Source: Diploscapter coronatus (taxonomy: Eukaryota > Nematoda > Chromadorea > Rhabditida > Rhabditidae). From it: DNA of 64,000 nt. The notes under the pieces were generated by a model that worked only from the letters and a program-made list of their open reading frames with translations, searched no databases and was not told where the DNA came from. Made by a program: the position numbers and the translations under genes. Below, in pieces: positions 16,119 to 27,500 of the stretch (positions within the stretch are counted from its first letter, which is position 1; every line of letters begins with the position of its first letter). The stretch spans positions 30,271,249 through 30,335,248 of the forward strand of contig OZ038423.1 in the NCBI GenBank assembly GCA_964036155.1, given 5' to 3'.

Positions 16119-17552
16119 CTATCGATTACCCCTACTTGATTCATGGTTGGGGAAGAAGTGCTTGATGTGGCTGGTAGCTTTTTGACCTCCAGTCCTTTCG
16201 AGTTCCGCCAGAGTGAGTGCAATTTGGTCGTCGAAAGATTGACTTTTATCGTTTGTAGTCTCACATCCCTTTTCAACGGTAATCGGTTTAGTTCGTCCTG
16301 AAATAAAGTGCAACTCTTAGATAAAAAAATAAAACAAAAAACTAACGCTGAAAGGCTGGTAACAACTCTCGATAGTACTGAAGCAACTGTGGGCCAACGT
16401 CTTGAATATTAGTTATCTTACAGAGTAGCTTCAAGCAATATATCTGTTTCTCTTCATTAGAACTATAGAGTCCGTTTCGAATGGCTTTGATCTAAACGCT
16501 AGATGTTATTTTTTCTTTCTTAAATGACGATATTTGGGCTTCCTCAAAGTCAAACTCCAAGTCACGAAGTCTACTCTAATTGCCCTCAGAGGTAAATGCA
16601 CTGGATTTGCGCTCTATTGTGATGTGCAGAAAAAATTCGATCCAAACATATGCCCGAAATAGGTAAATAGATTGAGGGACAATTTCACGTACCAGTTGAG
16701 GCAGCACTGGATGCAATGTCTTGGCAGATTTTATCGTTGAAATGAGCTCAGATATACCGGTTTCGACGATGAAGCGATATGGCTGAATATTGTAATCTTT
16801 CAAAGGTCGATTTCTCCAAGTATTACCTGATCAAGAATAGGCAGTCCAAGACAAAACTTGGGAATTAAGAATCGAATCGTTTCCGGAGCCATCTTTGAAG
16901 GCTCAATCGTCCATATTAGTCCCTTTGGCTTGAGATTCGGCATTGAGCTGTGCTGGATTCTGACGGGCAAATCTCGCGTTAGTAAGAGGTGCCGGAAAAT
17001 AGCGCAGTCATCAGGCTGAAACTTATAAGATTTAAAATAAGCAACTGTCATTTCACGACATATCGGTGGCACGCTACGGCACGATTTTATAGCATGAAGA
17101 AAGAAGGGGCTATTTCAAATCCATTGAAAAGTCGTGTCGTCATATAATACAGATATCCATGCCATATTTTAAACTCCCATTCAAATGCTCAAAGAAGATT
17201 TGACAAACCGTAGGTTGAACAGACTTGGAGCGTCTGGCAGCCCATTTCAAGGGAAGTAGGAAAGGTGTGGTCTGCGTCTCTTGGTGACCTATCTGAGCAA
17301 TTGAGGGGGTCTGAAAAGATCTTTGTCTTACTTGAAATGAAGCGAAAGGCTTACCTGATGGAGAACTTCCTGCTCATGAGCCTTAGAGGATCTTCTAGCT
17401 CGGTTATTTTCTTTTAGAATTTCATTCGAATGATAGGCAAACGGCTTCTTCTTGTCTCCGGAAAGTTCGTCCAGGCAAGAGTCGATGAAGTGATGACGGA
17501 AATTGACAATCGGCAGGGATTGCTCTCGATTGTTCCGTTTCTTCAGCGACAT
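16119..17552 (-). CDS. PACRG (Parkin co-regulated gene), ciliary inner-junction protein
   Basis: Six exons (17355-17552, 17209-17310, 16827-17015, 16693-16782, 16347-16491, 16119-16297) sum to 903 bases, 300 residues. The PACRG core is plain: FRHLLLTRDLPVRIQH matches FRKFYERGDFPIALEH. KGLIWTIEPSKM, PYRFIVETGISELI, LHPVLPQL and YYRELLPAF follow in the same order as human PACRG. The C-terminus (LTLAELERTGG, IKHFFPNHES) mirrors ETLEAFERYGG and IKYVVPTYES. PACRG forms the inner junction with CFAP20 and is expressed in ciliated neurons of nematodes. The paralogue PACRGL is the main alternative, but the C-terminus favours PACRG. Its end is only 52 bases from the end of CEP104 on the other strand. 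Confidence 0.85.
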
Positions 17553-18215
17553 TTTGGTAGACAAAAATATAAAACCGCAGAATCGTACTATCTGAAATAG
17601 CACGAGTGACCAATATATAGTCGAAACGCTTTCGGTAAATGAAAATATGAAAAATGCACATGTATGTACGTGCGCGACCAGCCATGAGTAAAGAAATGCT
17701 ACCAAAAGGGGTCAGCTGCAGCAAAACTACTGAAGTATCCGGTGCATTACATGAGCGACGCAAATAGCGAGCAAGTAACGCATATGTGCCGAAAAAAGCA
17801 ACATATACGAAAAAGCTCTATATAATAACTTATAGAAGGAAAACGTGAGGAATATTTTGACCACCATTTTTTTCTGTCATGTTCGAGGTAGGCATTTATG
17901 CTTTTCGAGGCGGAGCTCTAACTTTTCAAAAATGTTTGGGTAAGCCCCGCGCAACATTTTCACAAGTTTAGGTGTGTCGCATTTGAAAATGACAATTATG
18001 GCAGTGGGAAACTGGGGAAACGGGAAAAACGCAAAACTCCCCCGAGCAAATTACCGCTGTGCTGTTGATCCGGGAAAATCCCTGGAAGAAAATCCGAAAA
18101 CCGAGATTTAGGGAACAAGAATTTAAGAGTCTTTGGTACTTTATACTCCTACTACAGATTTCAATAAAATTATTTATTTAAATAGGTCTTTCTCCACTAT
18201 TTACATATCAAGACA
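17553..18215. other. Spacer between PACRG and the Cys-loop channel
   Basis: Contains the small plus-strand ORF listed at 17932-18068 and a plus-strand AATAAA at about 18163. No clear X-box was found upstream of PACRG on either strand. Confidence 0.4.
17932..18068 (+). CDS. Putative small two-exon gene, unknown product
   Basis: A short reading: ATGTTTGG at 17932-17939, a 32-base intron with good GTAAG donor and GTTTAG acceptor, then 17972-18068. It encodes 34 residues ending KTPPSKLPLCC, basic in the middle. A plus-strand AATAAA lies about 95 bases beyond the stop, which supports a plus-strand transcript. An overlapping frame from 17989 (40 residues, beginning MTIMAVGNWG) is equally open, so the true frame is unclear. 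The intron is shorter than usual. I do not recognise either product. Confidence 0.25.
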
Positions 18216-20957
18216 TCAAAGTACGTCTTCTTCCAGGTATAAGGACCAATAGGCGAAGTTAAACATAATAAAGGCAATTCTGAAAAAAATCAAAGTCGTT
18301 TTTGGAACTTCGAATAAGACTCACGGAAAGATGATTCTTGCGATGATATCGATTCTTTCAGCGCGTCCTCTCGAGGACAGGACGCTGCACCAACGGACCA
18401 ACTCGACTCGTTTCCTCTGACCAATGTAGACCAGGTCGGTTGCGTCCTGAAAAGCTCTATTGATTGAAACTATCCGAAGACACTCTTGACGTTGAAGATG
18501 GACGATGCATCGATTTCAAATGTTTCAAGAAGAAAGATATTGCACCTCAAGCTATTTTAGCTTACATGAAAAGTCCATCCTTCCTCGACCATGCCGGCAG
18601 CTCGAGGCGGACCCCCAATATCGCCCAATTCGATATGCTCAGCGTCGTCCTCCTCCTTGAGCATGAACGAAGTCTTGTTCTTCCGCCGAAGGAGTCTCTG
18701 AAGTCAATGCGTTTTATTTTAAGTGCAAGAAAATGTCACACCTTCTTCTCCTGAGGACTGAAAGAAGCTCCAATGGAGGTCGGCGACGCCATAGCCTGCT
18801 CCACAGACTGCATGTAGTGGTCAGTGTCGATCACGTTGGACAAACGACTCCGGTTGCAAGCGGCTTTGCGCATTTGCCTATATTTTATGATTATTCTTTG
18901 GGAAAAAACGAAACTGTTTACTTGTGTTCATCCAATATTCCCATGTAGTTTACCACGGCGTACTCAATGAGTGAAAAGAAGATGAATACTGAAATATTTC
19001 TAACTTTCTGAAGAAAAGATGAAGGTTTCTTACCAACGCAAGCGCCGACCCAAATATCGATGGACTTTGCATATGATACTGGAGGAAGGTTGGAGTTGAT
19101 AGCTAAAAATAGAGAGTTTGAATTTTTAAGGAACCAAATCAGTGCTTTGAGCTGTCCGGTGTCATTTTTTTCAGAAAAACTTACAACTTTCTATCTATGC
19201 ATTATTTTAAAGATATTTCTTTACTGAAAAATCCCTGAAAATATCCCTGACAATATAAACGGAGAATATTCTCAAAAAATTTGATATAAAGTTAGAACAA
19301 ATCGATTTTGAGTCAATGTTTAGAGGATTTCGCCGGACAAGGCAAAGAGAGAACAAAGCACTGTGCAAATATGACATTTACCGTGAGAAGTGGTGATCAT
19401 CGTCAGCAGTGTAACGATGGCTAACGGCACTCTTGCCGCGGTGGACTTCCAATCTATCCAGTACGATACCTGAAAATGTCTGCTTTCGTAAAATCCATTG
19501 AAATTGCATCATACCCAGGCAACTCCGACCAGCATAGAACTCGGTATGTACAACTGTAGAAGAAAGAACGAAAATACCCGATTCAGACGAATTTTCACTA
19601 CCAAACACGAATAAGTTCCTGCAATTAAACAAACAAATCATAAATCACAAAGATGATATTGTTTTGGATGACTCGCTTGGATAGTCCAAGCTCATATGGG
19701 CTTGCTCCAACTGCGGACAAGAGAATGGTCTCTTCAAGTCAATCTCCTTTTAATCAAATAATTTGAAGATACCTGTATTAGTCACCGAAGTGCACGATCC
19801 ATTCTTCAGATCGGCTATGGCAAAATTGGGCAGAGCCCCATTGGCATTCTTCGCCATCGTTATCGCTGGCAAATCCCACATGTACTCGATGTCCCTTGTG
19901 GTGTAGGCGTCTGAAGAAGGCTCTTTGAATGCGTTTTTTTCAAGTATTGAAAGAAATTACATGAAGCGAACTGAATCTCGCACATCTGATGGTCCATCGG
20001 ATACCTTGCTAGCTGCATGGAGCAAGCCAAATGCAGAGTCAGCCTTCGGTCGTAAATTAGCTTCCCATCAGAACGAATCTTCAAGAAACGATTCTCCTAA
20101 ATTCAAACGACTTCTTTAGACATAATACTCCTTATGATGCCTGATCCAACATATGATACCACCCATTTCTCTCGTTCTGAAAGAACGTGTCTGGAATCCA
20201 CAAAGTTTGATCTCTCGCAACATGGATGAACTCAAAGTTCCGGTAGTCAGGTGATAGGAGTCCCTAAAAAGTCTTTTCAGCGAAAAGAAGTTCGAATTTT
20301 CAATACCTGATGCTCAATGAACCTCAGACGATCGTCGAACCACTCCTGTCTGAAGCGAAATTGAGCGACAAACTCCATGTTCTTCTCGGATACAGCGGAA
20401 ATCGATCGGATGTCCAAACTCGTAGTGACGATCACAGCTCCTTCTGAAAGGAGTCGCGACACTAAGGGAAACCAAGAACGATGAACTTACTCGTGTCATT
20501 GTAGGGAGTTCTCCCGCTCGGACGAACTGCAGGATCGTAATCCTGGAGCAAGTCGCAGACCGTCATCTGCTCCCTCCATGCTTGATAGTTGGTGGTGTGC
20601 CTCGAGAAGGCTGTACGCTTGCTGAATTTCAACCATTTATTGACCTTTCCTGGACTTTTATCAACTTCATCATTAAATCAATTCAACTTGTTTGTGTTCT
20701 CAAGGTGTAGTAACGCATTGCTATCTCAAAGTAGTTTTTGCTCAATCGATTATGCATGCCCCGCAATAGCGAAAGGTGTCGAATTTCAACTTTCCAAAGG
20801 AAGCAGTAAGTAGAGAACTTGGAAGTCCATTTTGATGGGAAAATTTCGAAATAATAGAATACCAATTGCTCTTCTTCTTCGACTTTGCGGATTCAACGAT
20901 TTGAAGGTTCTGGAGATAGAGCAAAATCGTGAAGATCTGGGTTATGTAGAACATCAT
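18216..20957 (-). CDS. Cys-loop ligand-gated ion channel subunit (anion-channel-like)
   Basis: A multi-exon minus-strand gene. It starts with a signal peptide ([19 protein letters not shown]). The extracellular domain has [69 protein letters not shown] and the Cys-loop [15 protein letters not shown] with exactly 13 residues between cysteines. [14 protein letters not shown] and CTSVTNTG follow. TM1 has [21 protein letters not shown]2 begins [16 protein letters not shown]3 has [18 protein letters not shown], and the last helix [18 protein letters not shown] is near the C-terminus. The whole resembles glutamate-, GABA- and glycine-gated chloride channels. The residues before TM2 are Ala-Ala-Arg rather than the usual Pro-Ala-Arg. 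The ligand cannot be assigned from sequence alone. Confidence 0.85.
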
Positions 20958-22021
20958 ATTTGAAACATTCCTCCATTCCGATGTCTCATATTTGAAATCT
21001 GAAAAGAACCTTCAACAACTAAGCAAATAACGTTCGAAACATAGCACGTGCTTAGAAATTCATAATAGCGGATTTTCTCGAAAAATATAGAGATTGAAAA
21101 ATGAGGGTAATAAATGGAAAATTGGGATTTCGGTTTAACAAACGCTCTAAACATCGATGCACAAGGTAACACCAAGAACTTATGAAAAACGAGGAAATTA
21201 TTAACAAAATGAAGGCTTTGTATGGATTTTTCTCCAATTTTCTTTAAATCTTGCAAACCGAGCGTAGAAATGAATTATTAGCCGTGAACAAAGATAGAAA
21301 GGTAAGACAGAGGCAGAAAACATGTGTAGCCCTAGGGATAAGGTCGATAATGGAGAAGTCAGAGCTAGAGACAGGGACAAGGCAGTAGAAGGAGAGTGAG
21401 GCGCTAACTCTTCGAATAAAGCTACTCTCGCGAAGAGTAAAGGCCTTTCAGGCAGACGGAGGGAGAAACTTTTGTTGCATAAAACAGCGAGAATTCCCTT
21501 GTTTCGAAAAATCGCCTAGAAATAGACAAATTAATAATTTATATAAGGTGAAAGAGGGTCAAGAGACAAGTATTTCTAATATTTTCTAAAGTACTTTAAA
21601 ACATTCAAAGATATATCTAATAAAAAGCTATTTGGCATTCTGAGCGTGAGACATTGTAATTTTCCAGGGTCGGGAAACTTCTCCATCCCTTCCCCGAAGG
21701 TTCTCAAGCTCTTAGGGAGTCCTTTAGAGTAGGTGCTTCAGTAGATTCTTCTACTAAAGGAATAGGATAAAGCGAAAGATAATAGAATGGGAGAGAGCTT
21801 AGAGAAATCACAGATAGAAGGCTTTAACAAAAGACGCTCCCCCATTTCGCATTCATTCAACTTATTCGATTTCAGCGCGCTCAGGGGCATCTCAGAATAA
21901 CAACGGACTGAAAATTTGTCCGCAAAAAATTTTAAGGGCATTATATATTTAAAAAAATATGTCTTCAAAAGTCAATAAAATTGAAGCTTGCTGGAATAAA
22001 AGCTTCAGGAAATTAGTGAAA

Positions 22022-22136
22022 GTCTGGAGACCTCATGACATGTGAAGTAGTCTAGGAAAAGAAAGCCTACCGCCCATATACCCTCCCCTAACCATACACT
22101 ATTTCGCATGCCATGAGGTCATGCGGCTTCCAGATA
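22022..22136 (+). mobile_element. MITE-like element family B, copy 1 (degenerate left arm)
   Basis: The right arm ATTTCGCATGCCATGAGGTC then CTTCCAGATA is complementary to a shortened left arm TCTGGAGACCTCATGACATG. The C/A-rich centre and both arms match the copy at 30864-30992. Confidence 0.65.
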
Positions 22137-22460
22137 GCCAAATTACCTATCTTCTGAAATGCAATTGAATCACGCAAAATAAACTGAAAAGTGCAAATTT
22201 GTGAAACGAAAAGAATATGCGCGCATTTCAGTTATTATGAGCCCTCTCAGCATAGAGATTTTCTCTTGGCGCTTTCAATTTTGCCGATTTTTCTCACTAT
22301 TTCTCATTTTTCTTCATCTTTATATTATTACAGCAGTGCTCTGCCTCTCGCTGCAGTTGCATAATCCTCTAATATCCCCGAGAGCTGAGAGAACGGATAA
22401 GATCCCGCAGAAAAAGGACTGGAGATGAAGAAGAAGGCATAGAAATATGGGTGGAGCTTA

Positions 22461-22635
22461 TTAAGACTCATTCTTTGAAAATTCGAACAAAATATAAAGA
22501 GTGATCGGACAACTGCAAAAGTATTTCGAATCCGGATTCAACCCATATGGGTGGATACCCCCTTGGGCCCTAATCACAAAAATGGGTTTGTTTGACCCCG
22601 CCCCTTCATATGGGCGGAGCCACGCTCACGCTAAA
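22461..22635 (+). repeat. Dispersed repeat K, copy 1
   Basis: About 175 bp with blocks AATATAAAGAGTGATCGGAC, AACTGCAAAAGTAT, GGGTGGATAC and CCCGCCCCTT. The same blocks occur in order, reverse-complemented, at 30598-30760. It has no obvious terminal inverted repeats, so its class is unknown. Confidence 0.65.
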
Positions 22636-24574
22636 TTTTCGATTTTCACGAAAACTTGCGAAATAGGCCCAAATTTTGGAGATTTTTAATCGGAACTTCG
22701 TGCAGCCCTGTTCACAATATCAGATGTTATTCTAATAGGTAATTGCGTACTCAGTTACCCATTGCATTCACGATAAAATATCCAACCGATTGATATCGGC
22801 TGGCAATTTCTTCATCTAACTTCGCCTTTTCCTCGTTTATCCGTTTTCGCTTTTCCTTTTCGAACATCTCTCCTTGTCAAACCACCCTTTCCTTCTCCTG
22901 TAGCAACAATTCATTCATCATATCCGAACTATCCATTGTGCGAAATGTCTGCGATTCCAAGTAGCTAATTTTACGATTAAAAGTGAATGGTTGGCTAAAA
23001 TTAGTCCATCAATTCATTATTTTCTGCAAATGTCTCATTTGAAATAAATTTTTGAATTTACGCATCGCAAAGAACGACAATCAAGAAGAATTATTTCACA
23101 TCATCATAAATTGAATCGTGTTTTATTTATAAATATATTGAAATTTGTATCTTTCTGGTAGAACATGAATTTGTCAGAAAACGAAATAATAAATTCTATT
23201 TTTCGGCGAAAGATTACCTTTTCAACTTCTCTACCGTGCTATCTCGTTTGAGCACCGAAACAAATAGGAGATTCTGTTTCTTTTTCGTCTCTCTGAAATA
23301 GACTTTCCATGTCAATTTTCACGTAGGAGGGACGTCGCATGAATAATTAACCATCACATTTGACGTCTCTTTCAGTGATAGATTTTCGCAGACAATCAGA
23401 GAGGATGACAATTGTCAGATTTCGCATCCATCAATCGTCAATCGATAATAAGGTATTTAAAATTTAAAAATAGAAATAAGAAGTATACGATATAATGTGA
23501 CTATGTTTATCAGAATTTACAAGAGAAATTAATACATTACATTCAGAGACGTAGTTCCATTATTTATTGGAAAATCGTTTGGCTCTCGAGCATTTATATA
23601 CCGTCAGACGATTAGACAATTAGTTTGTGGGCTTAGCCTGTATCTGTTCGCTGCATGTATGTTGTTTACTTTTTCTTCATATTTTACTAGTCTTCCCTTG
23701 TGAAACGGTTTTAAGAAACAAACTCTTAGAGAAATCTCATCGATAGTAAGAAACGACATCAGACATCATTCAATGAATTGTGTGCTAAATGTGGTATGCA
23801 AATGCGATGTGGTGCAATAAGTGAAATTTTGCTGACTGTCAGACGGGTTAACTCACAGACAATGATGAAGCGAATAAACTTTGGCCGATTTATTGTCTCT
23901 TTTCACATGAATGTTGAATTGCGTGTATGATTTTAATGCAGACATCACTCGTGTCTTCTCAACTTTACCGACATTCGTTTTGTTGGTCGGATTAATAAGT
24001 ATCGTCGAAATATTTTCGAACTCGATATAAAAATGCCGATGAGACTGTTGCCAATATCAGTCTATGCAACCTACAGGCAGGAATACCATCGTATTGTAAA
24101 ACGGGAATTTTTTGACCATTTTTCGGAGTGGTGCAAAGTTCTGAGGCTTTATCAATATATCTTTTTATATATTATATTTACTAGAAGGCTTCGCTCGTGA
24201 CTGTTGCGTCTAGAGACCTCTTTTTCAGCAAAATCTCGCATTCACCTCTTTGACATTGTCACTTTTGGTTATGTGGTATAACCCACAATTAGGGCCTGCG
24301 AGTGATTTTTCGAAATTAAGAGCTGTTTTAAATCAAGCTGGTTCTGAGAAGAATTAAACAATATTTCTTGTTCCAAATCGATGCTTCTATCGAAAATTGT
24401 GCATTGCGTACTTTTGAAAGTAGCGACTTTCGAACGGATTGTCGTTGATCATTTTGTTTGTTCTAAAATATGCAGGGGAATGCAAACTACTGTCAATTTC
24501 GAGGCGTTTTATGATAAACAATCACCCAATTTGTTATTATTTTAACAGCAGTATATAATTTTCTTATCATTCAG

Positions 24575-27500
24575 ATGCGCCAGGCTTTGGGATATTCAAT
24601 TGCTTCCAAACTCTTGTTGCTCTTCCTGGTTGCCAACGTGTCTGCTGACGAGAGACTCAAGCGACAGGCTGGCACTACGATTAGGAAATGGGCACTGAAT
24701 ACCGTCTACTATTATTTCGATCCAAGTCTAAGTGAGTGATTTCTTTTTCGTCTTAAATCAGAGTCAAAACCATCATAATTCCAGCAACGGCACAGCAGAC
24801 ATTAGCTAATCGAGTCATGAAGTCGATCATTCAGCCATCGACTTGCATATCCTTCGTGGTGAATGCGACTGCGAGAAATAGAGTAAAGGTGAGCCGATAT
24901 TATATTCGTCATTAAACAAATCATAATAATCCAGATCGTAAGCGATCCGACAATTGACTTTTGCGAGTCATCGGATGTCGGCTGCAAAAGCAAGGAGCAG
25001 ACAATAACTATGGGATCCAAATGCATATACGTTAGTCATTGATTACGTTCTCTTTGAAATATAAAAAACCGTAATCTTCTAGCAGAGGTGTTCGTAGAGT
25101 GAAGTTTACATTTTTCGAAGACAAAAACAAAGCTTCGAACATCCCTCCTGCTTCATAACTCAATAATAAACTAGCAAACAAGAACAAAACTGTTCAATCT
25201 TCTCCAGTCTCTACTTTAAAATTTCTTGTAATGCAACCTAATTCAGTTTGGTTTCAGGACGGTGCTTTTGCGAAAGCAATATTCCATGTGCTTGGCTTCT
25301 ACACAATGGAGCGCAGAAGCGATAGAGACAATTTCGTCAATATAAATTCGAATTCTGTCAATGTATTTTAATGATAAAATATTTACTCAAATGGATTTGC
25401 TATTTTCAGCCTGCAATGACTGATGGTCTTGCAATAATAAATTCGACTTATTCTACAAATCTTCTTGGCTACAATTTTGGCTCCGTCACCCATTCGTCAT
25501 ATGATATGTAGGCAATGTTATGAACAAATTGTTGACAAGCGAAATACATTAAGGTTTGTATATGGAGGTTCGACTGATTATCCAATTCTGCCCAAAGTCA
25601 ATGCATACTTCTACACGATGGGAGGTCCGATTGTCACTAGCTATGACTTGAACATGCTCCAACTATTCTACTACTGCAATAGTGAGTATCAATGTGAGCA
25701 AGATCAAGTCTTCACAATCCCAATTTAGACAGCTGTCCAAATCCCACGGCCACATGCACTAACTCGGGCATCCTGAATACTCGTTCATGCAACACATGCA
25801 ATTGCCCTCTCGGATATGCTGGAACGACCTGCAATACACGGGTAGGATGTTGTTGAGATTATGAAATCCAGATGTATGATCTGCTTAAAGATATCTTTCA
25901 TCAAGTAGTGCTTAAAAGAGAATGGTAATAGTGACCGCTTATTGCCTCCCAACTTTTCAAGATTCTAGAACTCAAATACAATGATTTGTCTGAACGGATA
26001 GTCATCTTCTTTTTCTTTCAGCCCGCTGATGGAGGCCAACAATTGACTGCCACAACTTCGTGGACATCCTTAACAGTCACCATCACTGGAACGGCATCAA
26101 TTTCTGACCCTGGACCATATTCCACGAAAACATACTGGATTGTGGTGAGTTAACCGAATTTTTCAAGGCTATTTGTAAATCTCATAACATACGAAATATC
26201 TTAGTGTTATAATATTATGAGGTTTACAAGTTGCCGAATCTTTCGAAGTTATTTATTTTTTCAGAAGCCCGCAGGATATTCCTATGTTGAATTCCAATAT
26301 GTCAGCTTCTCAAGCGCTCAAACGACATTCTCGCCAGGCTGCAGAGACCTTGGACTCGAATTGAAATACCTATCGAATCAACAGCTCGCAAATCCTCGGT
26401 AAATGACGTGGATGAATGTTGTCAGGCATAATTTATCGATAATTCAGTGTGTGTTCTGATGCATGGAATGGTTTGTCTTCTTCAAGCTCTCTGGCCACCA
26501 CTCCAATCGTTGCCTACACAAGCACAATCAGCGCCACGTTCGTGCTGCAATTCCGAGCCACTAACACCAATGTGACAGATGTAAAGCCACCTCTTCCGCC
26601 TTTTCTACCCCCAAGTAGGTTTATAATAATCCATTGAATCACGAATAAAGCGGACATTTTTCCGAAAATCGAGCCGCAGATTTGCAAGTGAGAAATAACT
26701 GAAATTAGTGAGGGAATAAGAAAGAGAGAGAAGAGATAATGCCATTCAATGTTACTGCAACCGCTGGACGATTTTCGGGAAAAAAGTCTGCTTTATCATT
26801 TCGTGTAAATATCTTCATCAAGCCCGAGATTGAATCTTGATTTCGACTTTCTTAATCAAATCATTCGATCCTACGAGGGAGGGAATGGTCTGACCTAAAG
26901 TTCCCCAAATGAACAATCACCAGACCTAGAGAGCACTTTCGTCAGACGAACAACAAATTTATAGGGGATAGGTCGCAAGGGGTTTATGACGATCTTCTTC
27001 TCTAGGTCTGATAAAGAAGGTAATCGAGGAAAACCTCTTCATCGATTACCTATCTTTGCAAAATCTCGCATCATACTCCTCCTCTCCCTGTGGCTTGCAT
27101 ATATTTCACGCTCGTAATAGGGAGCAAAGCAACGTAGTAGCTGTATCAGTTTTAGCGATAGATGCTACAGATACAACTAATACAACATTTGAATTCAGCA
27201 ACGTCTACAAGCACGTCCACATCAACGTCTACAAGCACATCCACCACTACAGCAACTACCACAATCGATTGTTTCGCAAATTCTGCTCCATTAGCTGAAT
27301 GTGGTAAGTCTTAACAACTTTTCAAGCCAACCATTTTATTAGCAACCCAAGAGGAAATCTATTGCGCGAGTCCATAAATTTCATGAGCCTTTTTCGGAGG
27401 AGTCACTTTGTTTTCTAGAAAAAAAACTACTGTATATGTTCCGAGAGCATATTCATTCATAAAATTCGATTAAAATTCCTACATCAAATTTGTAAGAATA

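Larger units (their letters stand above)
20958..24574. other. 3.6 kb spacer with dispersed repeats
   Basis: No gene recognised. It contains a MITE-like inverted repeat (22022-22136) and one copy of a dispersed repeat (22461-22635). The last few hundred bases are the likely promoter of the pseudo-astacin gene, with a TATATAATTT stretch near 24552. Confidence 0.45.
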
